A DNA stretch of 10,640 nt, taken from Bacteroidales bacterium (GTDB taxonomy: Bacteria > Bacteroidota > Bacteroidia > Bacteroidales > Bacteroidaceae). The notes below the pieces were generated by a model. That model did no database searches. It was not told the DNA's origin and worked only from the letters and a program-made list of their open reading frames with translations. The translations under genes were made by a program, and so were the position numbers. The number at the start of each line of letters is the position of its first letter. Position 1 is the stretch's first letter. The stretch is taken from assembly GCA_030523385.1 (NCBI GenBank), contig JAUNIV010000061.1, positions 1 to 10,640 on the forward strand. The letters are read 5' to 3'. This document shows positions 1 through 8,486 of the stretch, in pieces.

Positions 1-64
1 CAGCCACTTTTCATTTACTTTGGCGACTTATAAATTGTCATGAGGGTTTCATTTAAAAGGTTCA
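1..64 (-). other. Spacer after susE, possible start of the next gene
   Basis: The 64 bases after the susE stop contain no terminator-like hairpin, so the operon probably continues. On the minus strand an ATG at 12-14 opens a frame beginning Met-Lys-Ser-Gly that runs off the window. Two earlier ATGs meet stops within a few codons. The next gene in a Sus locus would be a SusF-like binding protein or the SusG amylase. The visible codons are too few to say which, or whether this is the real start. Confidence 0.25.
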
Positions 65-1285
65 TTATTGGGCATTGAACGAATAAGTTCCGTCAATGTC
101 ATTGAATACTACGATGTACTTACCTGCCTTAACCGGGATGTTGTCGCCACCGCTTACACCTACTCCGTAAGGGAATCCGGTGTTACCCCAGTTGGTATCC
201 CAACCACCAGGAGTTTTAAACTTAACACCAGAATCAGCATCAAGATTCAGCGTATAAGTCCAAATGTGGTTGTGTCCAGCCATGGCATCTGTCACATTAG
301 CAGGAGTCATAGCAACGTCCGGCCAATCAGAACCAGCGAAATCACCCGTTATACACATAGTCGGATAAACAGTCGGAGTAATATCGGCGGCTTCAATCTT
401 ACAAGTCACATTCTTAGTATCTATAGTAATTGTATAATATCCGGCTTCAGCAATCTGAATATTACCCGGATCTTCACCACCGTTTCGCAGAGAAGTTGTA
501 CCGGGTGCACCTCCACCGCAGAAAGCGTTATAATCCCAATCACCTAATACTTTCAGGATCTTAAACTCTGCTCCGGCGGGGAAATAACCCGTATGTACAA
601 TCTCACCTTGTCCGGTCTTCTTATCATAATCATAGTCTTGAATAACGGACATCGGAATATTACTTGTACCTATACTATTACCCCAATTACCATCAGCAAT
701 GCAATTACCAAGCAAATACCATATTTCCGGCAGAGCATCACTCAATTCTATATAATAAGGAGCGACATTGAGTGTTACTACATTTGATTGAATCGGATAA
801 GCGAAGCTGGAACCACCGGAAACCATGATTTTAGCTTCCATGCGGGCATGAACCGTCACACTGGCAGGCACATTGCCTTCTTCCCATTTATAAAGTTCCA
901 TCAAAGCCTTACCTACTGTTTCCGCCAAATAGTCAGCTTCACAATCTGTTACAGCATCTATAGTTACATAGTTTGCCACAGTTGCACCGCTTTCGTCAGC
1001 ATCCGCTTCATCTACCGAAATGGTAAAGTTTCCATCTTTAGAGAGTTGGAGAAAGTAAGCTACATAAGCAGGGTAACCATAATTAGGCTGCGACCAGCTT
1101 AGATGAACAAATTCAGAGTTTACCAGATCAATCAATGAACTGGAGTAGGCAGGAGTATTCAGCACAAACTCAGTCGGTGTCTGAATGACCGGATTTGAAT
1201 CCCGATCGTCATCACACGATGCCAAGAAGCACAATCCGCCAAAGACCATCATAAGAGACAATATATATTTTTTCATATCTTTCAT
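65..1285 (-). CDS. susE: SusE-like surface starch-binding lipoprotein
   Basis: This 406-residue outer-membrane lipoprotein would bind starch at the cell surface without cutting it, helping SusC/SusD capture maltooligosaccharides. A hydrophobic signal segment ends in the lipobox LASC with Cys24, followed by DDDRD. An acidic run of this kind is the known surface-export signal of Bacteroidota lipoproteins. Residues about 35-175 look like the N-terminal Ig-like SusE domain. Two tandem SusE/SusF carbohydrate-binding modules follow, at about 182-300 and 308-406. Candidate sugar-stacking and contact residues are W189, W201, K242 and W250 in the first module, and W321, W342, K357, W362 and W366 in the second. 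Two modules and a length near that of B. thetaiotaomicron SusE (387, from memory) favour SusE over SusF, which has three. It starts 26 bases after susD, so it is probably cotranscribed. The start could instead be Met4 (codon at 1274-1276); MKK would then begin the signal peptide. The stop is TAA. Family assignment is firm; the exact ligand-contacting residues are inferred. Confidence 0.88.
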   Translation of the reverse strand: MKDMKKYILSLMMVFGGLCFLASCDDDRDSNPVIQTPTEFVLNTPAYSSSLIDLVNSEFVHLSWSQPNYGYPAYVAYFLQLSKDGNFTISVDEADADESGATVANYVTIDAVTDCEADYLAETVGKALMELYKWEEGNVPASVTVHARMEAKIMVSGGSSFAYPIQSNVVTLNVAPYYIELSDALPEIWYLLGNCIADGNWGNSIGTSNIPMSVIQDYDYDKKTGQGEIVHTGYFPAGAEFKILKVLGDWDYNAFCGGGAPGTTSLRNGGEDPGNIQIAEAGYYTITIDTKNVTCKIEAADITPTVYPTMCITGDFAGSDWPDVAMTPANVTDAMAGHNHIWTYTLNLDADSGVKFKTPGGWDTNWGNTGFPYGVGVSGGDNIPVKAGKYIVVFNDIDGTYSFNAQ

Positions 1286-1311
1286 TTTTAAGCGTTTGTA
1301 TCAAAGGTTGA

Positions 1312-2928
1312 TTAATAGCCCGGATTTTGTACCAAATTAGAGTTGGCATTCATATCCGTATCAGGAATGGCAAATATGTTCAGGTTGCTATTGAATGTTG
1401 TACCGGCCTGCACACCGCCTTTCCACTGCCACATATAAGTACTGTTACCACCAAACTGTCCATAGCGAATCAAGTCAATGCGGCGACGTCCTTCGTAGTA
1501 GAACTCACGGGCCCATTCATCCAAAATATCATTCAGCGAATAGTTTGCCTTGATTGCAGCATGCGCACGACTACGGATAGCATCGATAGCGGCTTTGGCT
1601 TCAGCACCTACCTGATTACTACCTGCTGCACGGGTTGTAGCTTCGGCATAAGTCAGATAAGCTTCGGCTACACGCATCAAGAAGAAGTCTGTATCGGTGT
1701 AGTCTGAGTGTTTTGCTGCGGCTCCTGTTGAATAATAGTTAGTAAACTTCGTCACAGAATAACCACTGGTAAACTCACTGACATCATCCACACTCAGCGT
1801 ACGATCCTTACCCCACAATAAAGCACGGTCATCACCGGCAGCAACTACCATTTCAGAAGGAACTACAGCAGGAGCATCTCCATTAGGGAAGAACTTGGCA
1901 ACAAATTCAGGACGTGCACGGTTTCCCTGCCAATTCTGCGTCGTATTGTTACCGGCGGGCAATCCCGGTTCAATCATATCATCCTTCCAACATCCGGCCA
2001 TAAGGAACAAGGTTGTACCCCAGCTGGTCGTAGTCAAACCGTCTTGCAACAACGGCAGAAGAGCCTCGCAAGAAGCACCGTTTTCACCGTTATCACCCAT
2101 GAACAACATCTGATAGGCACTCCAGTTGCTATTACCGTTGGTAAAGAGGCTATAAGGAGAATCCATCACTTTCTTGGCATATTCAGCAGCCTTGGCCCAT
2201 TGTGCTGTGCCGGTATAGACTTCGGCATTCAGATAGAGGCGTGCCAAAAGCATCCAAGCAGCAGCCTTGTCGGCACGACCGTAACCTTCATCGGTAGATT
2301 TCTTGGCTTTAGGTTCGCTCATGTCTTCTACACATTCCAACAACTCTGTTTCAATGAAGTCATATACTTCTTTGCGAGATGCCTGCTGGGCAGGTTCCGA
2401 AGCCACTTCGGTCAAGAAAGGAATATTGCCCCAACCATCCATCAGATAGTAATAGTAGAGTGCACGCAAGAAACGAATCTCGGCAGTCATTGTCGGATTA
2501 TAATCAGAAGCTTCGGTCAGATAGAAGTTACACATCGTCACACCAAAGTAAAGGCGATAGTAGAAACCTTTCAACATCGGATGGCTGGCACCCCATTGGC
2601 CATAGTTGAATGCCGGAATACCTTCATCACCCCAGCAACAGATACTTTCATCGGTAGTCAAGCTATTGGCATTGAACAACTGGCGTACAAAACCGGTCGT
2701 ACCACCATCCAATCCGTCTATATCACAGTCACCATTGGCACCACCGTTACCGGCAACTGCCATGTTAGCATAGCATTTATTGAACAATGCATCATTATCA
2801 GCTTCCATTGTTGTACTGGGGTCAATCGGCGTAACATCCAAGTCACCAATACATGAAGTGAATCCCATTGCAAGCATCAAGGTTGCTGCGGGAAGTATAT
2901 TTTTAATGTATTTGAAATTCATAGTCAT
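1312..2928 (-). CDS. susD: SusD-like starch-binding outer-membrane lipoprotein
   Basis: This 538-residue partner of SusC acts as the lid that binds the helical starch chain and delivers it to the transporter. A signal peptide ends in FTSC, with Cys26 as the lipidation site, followed by IGDLDVTPID, a typical SusD start. TPR-like helices are visible near 150-165 and 219-240, and the conserved SusD C-terminal block (DEWAREFYYEGRRRIDLIRYG) spans 470-490. Aligning by eye to B. thetaiotaomicron SusD from memory, the starch-binding arc W98/Y296/W320 corresponds to W99/W303/W333. R81 corresponds to R82, but N101 falls on E102. Starch or maltooligosaccharide binding is therefore likely, with changed detail. 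Overall the protein looks strongly diverged from the B. thetaiotaomicron protein. Two adjacent cysteines (97-98) precede W99. It begins 15 bases after susC, so the two are tightly coupled. Met3 (codon at 2920-2922) is an alternative start, and no strong ribosome binding site chooses between them. Confidence 0.93.
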   Translation of the reverse strand: MTMNFKYIKNILPAATLMLAMGFTSCIGDLDVTPIDPSTTMEADNDALFNKCYANMAVAGNGGANGDCDIDGLDGGTTGFVRQLFNANSLTTDESICCWGDEGIPAFNYGQWGASHPMLKGFYYRLYFGVTMCNFYLTEASDYNPTMTAEIRFLRALYYYYLMDGWGNIPFLTEVASEPAQQASRKEVYDFIETELLECVEDMSEPKAKKSTDEGYGRADKAAAWMLLARLYLNAEVYTGTAQWAKAAEYAKKVMDSPYSLFTNGNSNWSAYQMLFMGDNGENGASCEALLPLLQDGLTTTSWGTTLFLMAGCWKDDMIEPGLPAGNNTTQNWQGNRARPEFVAKFFPNGDAPAVVPSEMVVAAGDDRALLWGKDRTLSVDDVSEFTSGYSVTKFTNYYSTGAAAKHSDYTDTDFFLMRVAEAYLTYAEATTRAAGSNQVGAEAKAAIDAIRSRAHAAIKANYSLNDILDEWAREFYYEGRRRIDLIRYGQFGGNSTYMWQWKGGVQAGTTFNSNLNIFAIPDTDMNANSNLVQNPGY

Positions 2929-2943
2929 TCTGTTTTATGGGAA

Positions 2944-5900
2944 TTAGAAATTCAGGTTTACACCGATCATAGCCGAGAACGGACGCGGATAGATGTTATT
3001 GTCTATACCACCGCTCACTTCGGGGTCGATACCTTTATAATTAGTTATAGTAAAGACATTAGACAGTGTAGCATAAACACGGCCACTGATGCCCTTATAG
3101 TTTGCACCCTTCAAGAAGTTCTCGAAGCTATAACCCAACGTGATATTGTCGCACTTCAAGAAGCTGGCATTCTGTACAAAATAGTCAGACAATACGTAGT
3201 CCCAAGTCTGCCAGTTCTTTTCGATTACATCCAACGGACGGTTGCCCAAGAAATTGTAAGACCATACAGTACTCATGTTGCTGGCACCTGCTTGCAAGTC
3301 ATTGAACACATAGTTGCCTACACTACCACGCAATGAGAAGCTGAAGTCCCAAGCTTTATACTGGAGTTTAGAAGTGAAACCACCGGTCCAAGGAGCTGTC
3401 GGGTTCTTATAGAAATATTTATCTTCTGTTGTGATTTGTCCGTCACCGTTACGATCTACAAATACGCCTTCCAAGGGGAGACCATTTTGGTCGTATGCTT
3501 GCTGATATACATAGAACGAGCTGGCAGGTTGTCCTACGGTGTGAGCCTGGCAATTATTACCAGTACCCGAAGAAATACCTCCGGTAGGCACAAAGTAGCC
3601 TTCTTCACCAATCAACTCTGTAATTTTGTTTTCATTATATGTCAAGTTGAAACCTAAGTCCCAATACCAATCTTCAGTTTGAATAGCCTTCCAGTTCAAA
3701 GCAATTTCCACACCGGTATTTTTCAGCGATCCGATGTTTGAAGTAACCTGGTTGCGGAAGTTCGATCCGGCAGGCACATATACCGTATTCAGCAGGTCGG
3801 TAGTCTTACGGTAGTAGTAATCCACGCTACCAGTAAAGCGCTGATTAGCGAATCCGAAATCCAAACCGACATTATAAGTGGTTGTGGTTTCCCAAGTCAG
3901 TTCTTGATTGTAAGCATCCGGACGATAGAGCGTACCATTACCGAGCAACGGATAATAACTGTCCGGACTAACATTTACATTGTAAGAAGCGAAATAGTTA
4001 TAGTTACCGATACCTTCTTGCTGACCGGTCTGTCCGTAACCCAAACGGAGTTTCAAATCAGAAACGGCATCTACATCTTTCAAGAAAGCCTCATCCTTGA
4101 TTCTCCAACCGAATGCGAATGACGGGAAGAGTGCCCAATGGTCTTTAAAGCGTGAAGAACCATCGTAACGAACAGTTGCAGTAAGCATATAACGATCCAG
4201 CAGCGTATAGTTGGCACGACCAAAGAAAGAAACCAAATAATTCTCTGTTTTGATATCCTTAAACGAACGGTTCATATAGTTGTTTTCTATGTTCGTATTG
4301 TCATATTCAGTATTGGTTGACATCTTTATACCCCATCCGTCATAAGACTGTGAAGAGTGGAAGTGCTGCCATTCGTAACCACCCATGATATCAAAGTGGT
4401 GTTTTTCATTGAAGTCCTTATAATATTGTGCGTATGCGTTGAACGACATGTTGTACTTGTCTATCTTGTCCCAACCGTCCCAACCATAATAGATATTTTC
4501 GGGCGACATCGGTGAAGTAACAGTAGTCTGCTTACCGGTTGAGAAGTCACCGCCCATATTCATGTGCAGGCGCAAATCTTCTAATCCGTGTACTTTATAA
4601 TCAAATTCCAAGTTACCTACAAAGCTCTTTGAGGTAGCCTTGTCATTTTTCAGATCGAGCAATGAAACAGGGTTCTGAGTTGCCTGTCCGTTCCAAGTGA
4701 GTGGCCATGTAGGATCATTCAAAGCATCTCCGGTTTGTGTCCATTGGTAATATCCGCCAAAGTTCTTATACTTTTCGTCTGAACTCTTCACCGGTTGAGT
4801 AGGATCCATATAAACGGCTGCACTCACTGCACCGGTATTGGCATAACGGGTCTTGGCGATCATTCCCTTGGCATTGACATTCACTTTCAAGTGGTCATCA
4901 AAGAAACTCGGAGAAAGATTCACACTGGCTGTATAACGGTTAAAGTCTGAAGTCTTCAAGATACCGTCCTGTCCGGTGAAACCTAATGATACACGGTAAG
5001 GCATATTCTGCAAACCACCGGAAACTGTGATGTTATGGTCGTGGCTGATAGCCGTACGATAGATTTCATCCTGCCAGTTGGTGTTGGCTGTACCCAAAGC
5101 AGCGGCAGCATCGCTGTCTGCACCGTATTTATTGATAACGAAATCACGGAACTGGTCACCATCCATTACATCGATGGTTTTCTTCTTCATATTGAGAGAA
5201 ATATTTCCGTTATAAGAAACTGAAGGCTTCTGTCCTGTACGTCCTTTCTTGGTTGTGATGATGATAACACCGTTTGAACCGCGCGAACCGTAGATGGCTG
5301 TTGCAGAAGCATCTTTCAATACAGTAAAGCTTTCGATATCGGCAGGGTTAACCATAGACAAGGGGTTAGACAAACCTTTCACACCATTGTTATCCATTGC
5401 CAAACCATCGATAACAATCAACGGGTCATTGCTGGCATTCAATGAAGAACCACCACGGATACGGATAGTAGCGCCACCACCCGGAGTACCACCGGAAGAA
5501 GTTACATTCACACCGGCAATCTTACCTTGCATCATGTCTTGAGCGTTGGTGACAAGACCCTTGTTCATTTCGTCCGGCTTAATAGCTGTAACCGAACCTG
5601 TCAAGTCATTCTTTTTTGCCACACCGTAACCGATTACCACCACTTCATCCAATGTTTCGGTATCATCCTTCAGGATTACATTCATCTCGGCAGCCGCAGG
5701 AAGTTCCTGAGTCAGATAGCCGATAAATGAAATCACAATGATGTCACCTTGATTGGCGTTCAGCTGGAAGATTCCGTCGAAGTCGGTAATCGTACCGTTC
5801 GTCGTACCTTTCACAATCACGTTGGCACCGATAACCGGCTCGCCTGTCGCGTCCTTAACAATACCTTTGACAGCTATCTGCTGTGCAAACGCATCAACGG

Positions 5901-5958
5901 ACAAGAATAGTCCCACTACCAATGTGAGCAAGACTTGGAACATAAAGTTTCTTTTCAT
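2944..5958 (-). CDS. susC: SusC-like TonB-dependent maltooligosaccharide transporter
   Basis: This 1004-residue outer-membrane transporter would import maltooligosaccharides held by SusD, powered by TonB-ExbB-ExbD. The signal peptide ends AFA before Gln26. A carboxypeptidase-D-regulatory-like (CarboxypepD_reg-like) domain occupies about 28-98, including the GEPVIGANVIVKGT stretch usual for SusC proteins. The TonB box region LDEVVVIGYG lies at about 103-112. The plug domain follows at about 113-235, with the typical segments IRIRGGSSLN and LKDASATAIYGSRGSNG. The rest is a 22-stranded beta barrel rich in aromatic residues, ending GVNLNF with the C-terminal Phe expected for barrel insertion. The length is very close to B. 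thetaiotaomicron SusC (about 1000). It lies between susB and susD, and a 194-base leader separates it from susB. Class and partner are certain. The starch substrate is inferred from the flanking GH13 and GH97 enzymes and from SusD. Confidence 0.95.
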   Translation of the reverse strand: MKRNFMFQVLLTLVVGLFLSVDAFAQQIAVKGIVKDATGEPVIGANVIVKGTTNGTITDFDGIFQLNANQGDIIVISFIGYLTQELPAAAEMNVILKDDTETLDEVVVIGYGVAKKNDLTGSVTAIKPDEMNKGLVTNAQDMMQGKIAGVNVTSSGGTPGGGATIRIRGGSSLNASNDPLIVIDGLAMDNNGVKGLSNPLSMVNPADIESFTVLKDASATAIYGSRGSNGVIIITTKKGRTGQKPSVSYNGNISLNMKKKTIDVMDGDQFRDFVINKYGADSDAAAALGTANTNWQDEIYRTAISHDHNITVSGGLQNMPYRVSLGFTGQDGILKTSDFNRYTASVNLSPSFFDDHLKVNVNAKGMIAKTRYANTGAVSAAVYMDPTQPVKSSDEKYKNFGGYYQWTQTGDALNDPTWPLTWNGQATQNPVSLLDLKNDKATSKSFVGNLEFDYKVHGLEDLRLHMNMGGDFSTGKQTTVTSPMSPENIYYGWDGWDKIDKYNMSFNAYAQYYKDFNEKHHFDIMGGYEWQHFHSSQSYDGWGIKMSTNTEYDNTNIENNYMNRSFKDIKTENYLVSFFGRANYTLLDRYMLTATVRYDGSSRFKDHWALFPSFAFGWRIKDEAFLKDVDAVSDLKLRLGYGQTGQQEGIGNYNYFASYNVNVSPDSYYPLLGNGTLYRPDAYNQELTWETTTTYNVGLDFGFANQRFTGSVDYYYRKTTDLLNTVYVPAGSNFRNQVTSNIGSLKNTGVEIALNWKAIQTEDWYWDLGFNLTYNENKITELIGEEGYFVPTGGISSGTGNNCQAHTVGQPASSFYVYQQAYDQNGLPLEGVFVDRNGDGQITTEDKYFYKNPTAPWTGGFTSKLQYKAWDFSFSLRGSVGNYVFNDLQAGASNMSTVWSYNFLGNRPLDVIEKNWQTWDYVLSDYFVQNASFLKCDNITLGYSFENFLKGANYKGISGRVYATLSNVFTITNYKGIDPEVSGGIDNNIYPRPFSAMIGVNLNF

Positions 5959-6152
5959 GTCTTTGAATTTAAAGTTAATTTATTCTTATCTCTCTTTATT
6001 ATCACAGTAAAAAATACCTATTGAAAACCATCCTCGTTACGTGATTGGCCCACGGATTAAAACCAATCCCGACGGGATAACTCTAATACCTGAAAAAACA
6101 AATTTTCATTTTCTTCTTAACCTAACCTAATTATTAACCTCTTTATTCTAAA
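5959..6152 (-). promoter_or_regulatory. susB-susC intergenic leader with overlapping inverted repeats
   Basis: This 194-base gap is long for the inside of an operon and contains no gene. I found no convincing Bacteroides -7 element (TAnnTTTG) on the minus strand, so susC is probably served by read-through from the susB promoter. The centre holds three inverted repeats that share bases and cannot all form at once. They are ATCCCG/CGGGAT around one base (6066-6078), GGATT/AATCC with a 6-base loop (6054-6069), and GATTGG/CCAATC with a 14-base loop (6043-6068). No clean T-run follows them, so they do not form a standard terminator. They may affect transcript processing, stability or partial attenuation between the enzyme part and the binding/transport part of the operon. 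That role is inference. Confidence 0.45.
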
Positions 6153-8369
6153 TCACAGTCTTTTCAATCCTTTTACCTCAGCCTTGTCTTTTACCTCTTT
6201 AATGCTGATAGCGTAACCGCCTCCCACGGCGGCCTGCAACTTCATTTTGCTTTTGTTGGTCAATATACCTTTATTTATAGTATAGGCTTGAGGATTCTTT
6301 TCCCAATGGGCATCTTTGGCATCGGCATAGACAGTGGCAATGTATTGCTTGCCCGGCTCCAGGAAGTCGAAAGCCAACTGCGAAGTATGACCGTTCAGAC
6401 CTGCGGTGCAACCCACATACCAGTCATTCGTACCTTTGGCACGACGGGCGATGGTGATGTATTCGGCCGGTTCGGCTTCCAGATACTTGCTTTCGTCCCA
6501 ATCTATGGCCACATCCTTGATGAATTGGAAGGCATCCATGAAGCGCTCGTAGTTCTCAGGAACATCAGCTGCCATCTGCAACGGGCTGTACATGGTGACA
6601 TACAGAGCCAACTGACGGGCCAATGTGGAGCGTACATGAGAATTGTTGCTCGGGTTCATCTTGCTGCAATCCATTTCGAAGAGTCCCGGTGTATAGTCCA
6701 TCGGACCACCGATCAGACGAGTAAACGGAAGGATGGCCGTATGATAAACGGCATTGCCGCCAAATGATTCATATTCCGTACCGCGAGCCGATTCATTGCC
6801 TATCAGGTTGGGATAAGTACGGCAGATACCGGTGGGGCGTACAGCCTCGTGGCCATTGACCATAATTTTATATTCGGCTGCTTTCTTCACGGCATACAGA
6901 TAGTGGTTGTCCATCCACTGTCCGTAGTGGTGTTCGCCACGCGGAATGATGTTACCCACGTAACCGCTCTTCACTGAGTTATAACCATTATCCACCATAA
7001 ACTGGTAGGCCTTGTCCATGTGGCGTTCATAGTTGCGTACCGATGCCGAAGTTTCGTGGTGCATCATCAGCTTCACGCCTTTGGAAGCAGCGTAACTGTT
7101 CAGCTCTTTCACATCGAAGTCGGGATAAGGAGTTACGAAATCGAACACATAGTCCTTGCTCTTGCCAAACCAGTCTTCCCATCCTTGGTTCCAACCTTCT
7201 ACCAATACTTGGTCAAAACCGTGCTCGGCTGCAAAGTCGATGTAACGCTTTACGTTGGCCGTATTGGCAGAGTGGCGTCCGTTGGGTTTGGTCTTGCTGT
7301 AATCTGTTTCCCCCAACTTCACGCTGCTCAGGTCATCGGTATAAGCCCATGTTCCCTTGTTGGTAATCATGTCCCACCATACACCGATATACTTCACCGG
7401 CTTAATCCACGATGTATCGGCAATCTTACAGGGTTCGTTCAGGTTCAGCGTGATGCGTGAAGCTAAGATGTCGCGGGCATCGTCACTCACGATAATGGTA
7501 CGCCACGGCGAAGTGCAGGAAGCCTGCATATAACCTTTGTCACCTTGTGCATCGGGAGTCAACCAGCTTTCAAACACCATGTTCTTGTCATCCAGATTCA
7601 GGTGCATACATGCATAGTCTATCAAGGCAGCCTCGTGCAGGTTGATGTACAGCCCGTCATCGGTCTTCAGCATCAGTGCAGTCTGTACGCCGGTGGGCGA
7701 GAAAGGAGTCTGCGATGAGTTAGGTGTGATGGCCTTGTTCATCAGCGAACGGATTTCACTCAGACGGCTGATGGTGTAATCGTATTCCTGTGTGTCATAG
7801 TCACCCGGAATCCAGTAGGCCGTGTGGTCACCCGTCATGGCAAACTGAGAATGTTCTTCCTTTATGATAAAGTAATTCAGATTCTCCTGCTGTGGGAATT
7901 CATAGCGGAATCCCAATCCGTCATTGAACAGGCGGAAACGGATAACGATGTAACGGTCGTTGGCAGGCTGGTTCAGCGTAACGGCCAATTCATTATCATG
8001 GTTGCGGATATTGCTTTCCTCTCCCCATACCGGTTGCCAGGTTTCATCGAAAGCAGCAGTCTTGGCTTCCTTCAGTTCAAAGCCGCTGTACAGGTTGGTT
8101 TTGCTGTCCAGCTTGTCAGCATCCTTGCGGTCGGTCCATTCGAAGTCGGTCTTTGCATCGGCATCCTCCTTCTTCAGTTCCAATCCCAATTTGCTGGGCT
8201 TGATAACTTCTTTCTGTTTATAAACCAGTTCATACATGGGAGCCCCTTCCTCATTCAGTCGGAAGGTCATCTCCAGATTGCCATCCGGAGAGGTCAGCTT
8301 CTGCTGCGCATTTGCTGCCAAAGAGAGGCAAAGAAATGCAATAAGTGAAAGTTTCTTCTTTATTTTCAT
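6153..8369 (-). CDS. susB: SusB, GH97 calcium-dependent alpha-glucosidase
   Basis: This 738-residue periplasmic exo-enzyme releases glucose from the non-reducing end of maltooligosaccharides by an inverting mechanism. Its length equals that of B. thetaiotaomicron SusB. The signal peptide ends ANA before Gln22. The N-terminal GH97 beta-sandwich spans about 23-290, the (beta/alpha)8 barrel about 295-590, and the C-terminal beta domain the remainder. Residues matching the published SusB active site fall at the same numbers: E439 (HHET) and E508 (GHEA) as base residues, E526 (GNES) as a calcium ligand, and E532 (TEYE) as general acid. The remaining calcium ligand, E194 in SusB, appears here as E195 (DTQEYDY). 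All key residues are present, and similarity to SusB is high along the whole protein. Cys14 is not a good lipobox because Leu precedes it, so a soluble periplasmic enzyme is expected. It has its own promoter upstream and is probably the first gene of the susB-to-susE transcript. Confidence 0.96.
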   Translation of the reverse strand: MKIKKKLSLIAFLCLSLAANAQQKLTSPDGNLEMTFRLNEEGAPMYELVYKQKEVIKPSKLGLELKKEDADAKTDFEWTDRKDADKLDSKTNLYSGFELKEAKTAAFDETWQPVWGEESNIRNHDNELAVTLNQPANDRYIVIRFRLFNDGLGFRYEFPQQENLNYFIIKEEHSQFAMTGDHTAYWIPGDYDTQEYDYTISRLSEIRSLMNKAITPNSSQTPFSPTGVQTALMLKTDDGLYINLHEAALIDYACMHLNLDDKNMVFESWLTPDAQGDKGYMQASCTSPWRTIIVSDDARDILASRITLNLNEPCKIADTSWIKPVKYIGVWWDMITNKGTWAYTDDLSSVKLGETDYSKTKPNGRHSANTANVKRYIDFAAEHGFDQVLVEGWNQGWEDWFGKSKDYVFDFVTPYPDFDVKELNSYAASKGVKLMMHHETSASVRNYERHMDKAYQFMVDNGYNSVKSGYVGNIIPRGEHHYGQWMDNHYLYAVKKAAEYKIMVNGHEAVRPTGICRTYPNLIGNESARGTEYESFGGNAVYHTAILPFTRLIGGPMDYTPGLFEMDCSKMNPSNNSHVRSTLARQLALYVTMYSPLQMAADVPENYERFMDAFQFIKDVAIDWDESKYLEAEPAEYITIARRAKGTNDWYVGCTAGLNGHTSQLAFDFLEPGKQYIATVYADAKDAHWEKNPQAYTINKGILTNKSKMKLQAAVGGGYAISIKEVKDKAEVKGLKRL

Positions 8370-8433
8370 ATCTCTAATGGTATTAAATTTATTGTCAACA
8401 ATCAGTTTTCACTCCGTTTTCTTTCGGACATTG

Positions 8434-8441
8434 CAAATGTA
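8434..8441 (-). promoter_or_regulatory. susB promoter, Bacteroides -7 element
   Basis: The minus strand reads TACATTTG here, a perfect match to the Bacteroides -7 consensus TAnnTTTG. It lies 64 bases before the susB start codon. It is followed by CAATGTCC, nearly the same as the bases after the susA -7 box. No TTTG -33 box is seen at the usual spacing, as expected for a promoter that needs an activator. The start of transcription is probably about 5-10 bases downstream. Confidence 0.7.
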
Positions 8442-8469
8442 ACGGTCTTGCTTTTCCGATGACCCTGCA

Positions 8470-8486
8470 AGAATGAAAATATAAAC
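8470..8486 (-). promoter_or_regulatory. Candidate SusR operator upstream of susB
   Basis: The minus strand reads GTTTATATTTTCATTCT. The same 17 bases, with one difference (G for A at position 13), occur before susA. In both places 33 bases separate the end of the GTTTATATTTTC core from the TACATTTG -7 box, while the sequence between differs. This fixed spacing in a diverged background suggests a bound activator, and SusR is the known activator of both sus transcripts in B. thetaiotaomicron. Direct binding is inferred. Confidence 0.6.

Noticed and set aside
2044..2856. 270-codon open frame on the plus strand opposite susD
   Set aside because: It lies wholly antisense to a confident SusD gene, has no recognisable domain and a composition typical of a shadow frame.
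5959..6042. Possible separate susC promoter (TATTTTTT near 6006-6016)
   Set aside because: It lacks the final G of TAnnTTTG and has no supporting upstream element; the 17-base element shared by susA and susB is absent here.
6116..6132. Short repeat GGTTAGGTTA-like stretch downstream of susB
   Set aside because: Only about two units of an AT-rich pentamer; too short to be a meaningful repeat.
8316..8369. Possible lipobox at Cys14 of SusB
   Set aside because: The residue before the cysteine is Leu rather than Gly, Ala or Ser, and a clear ANA signal peptidase I site follows.
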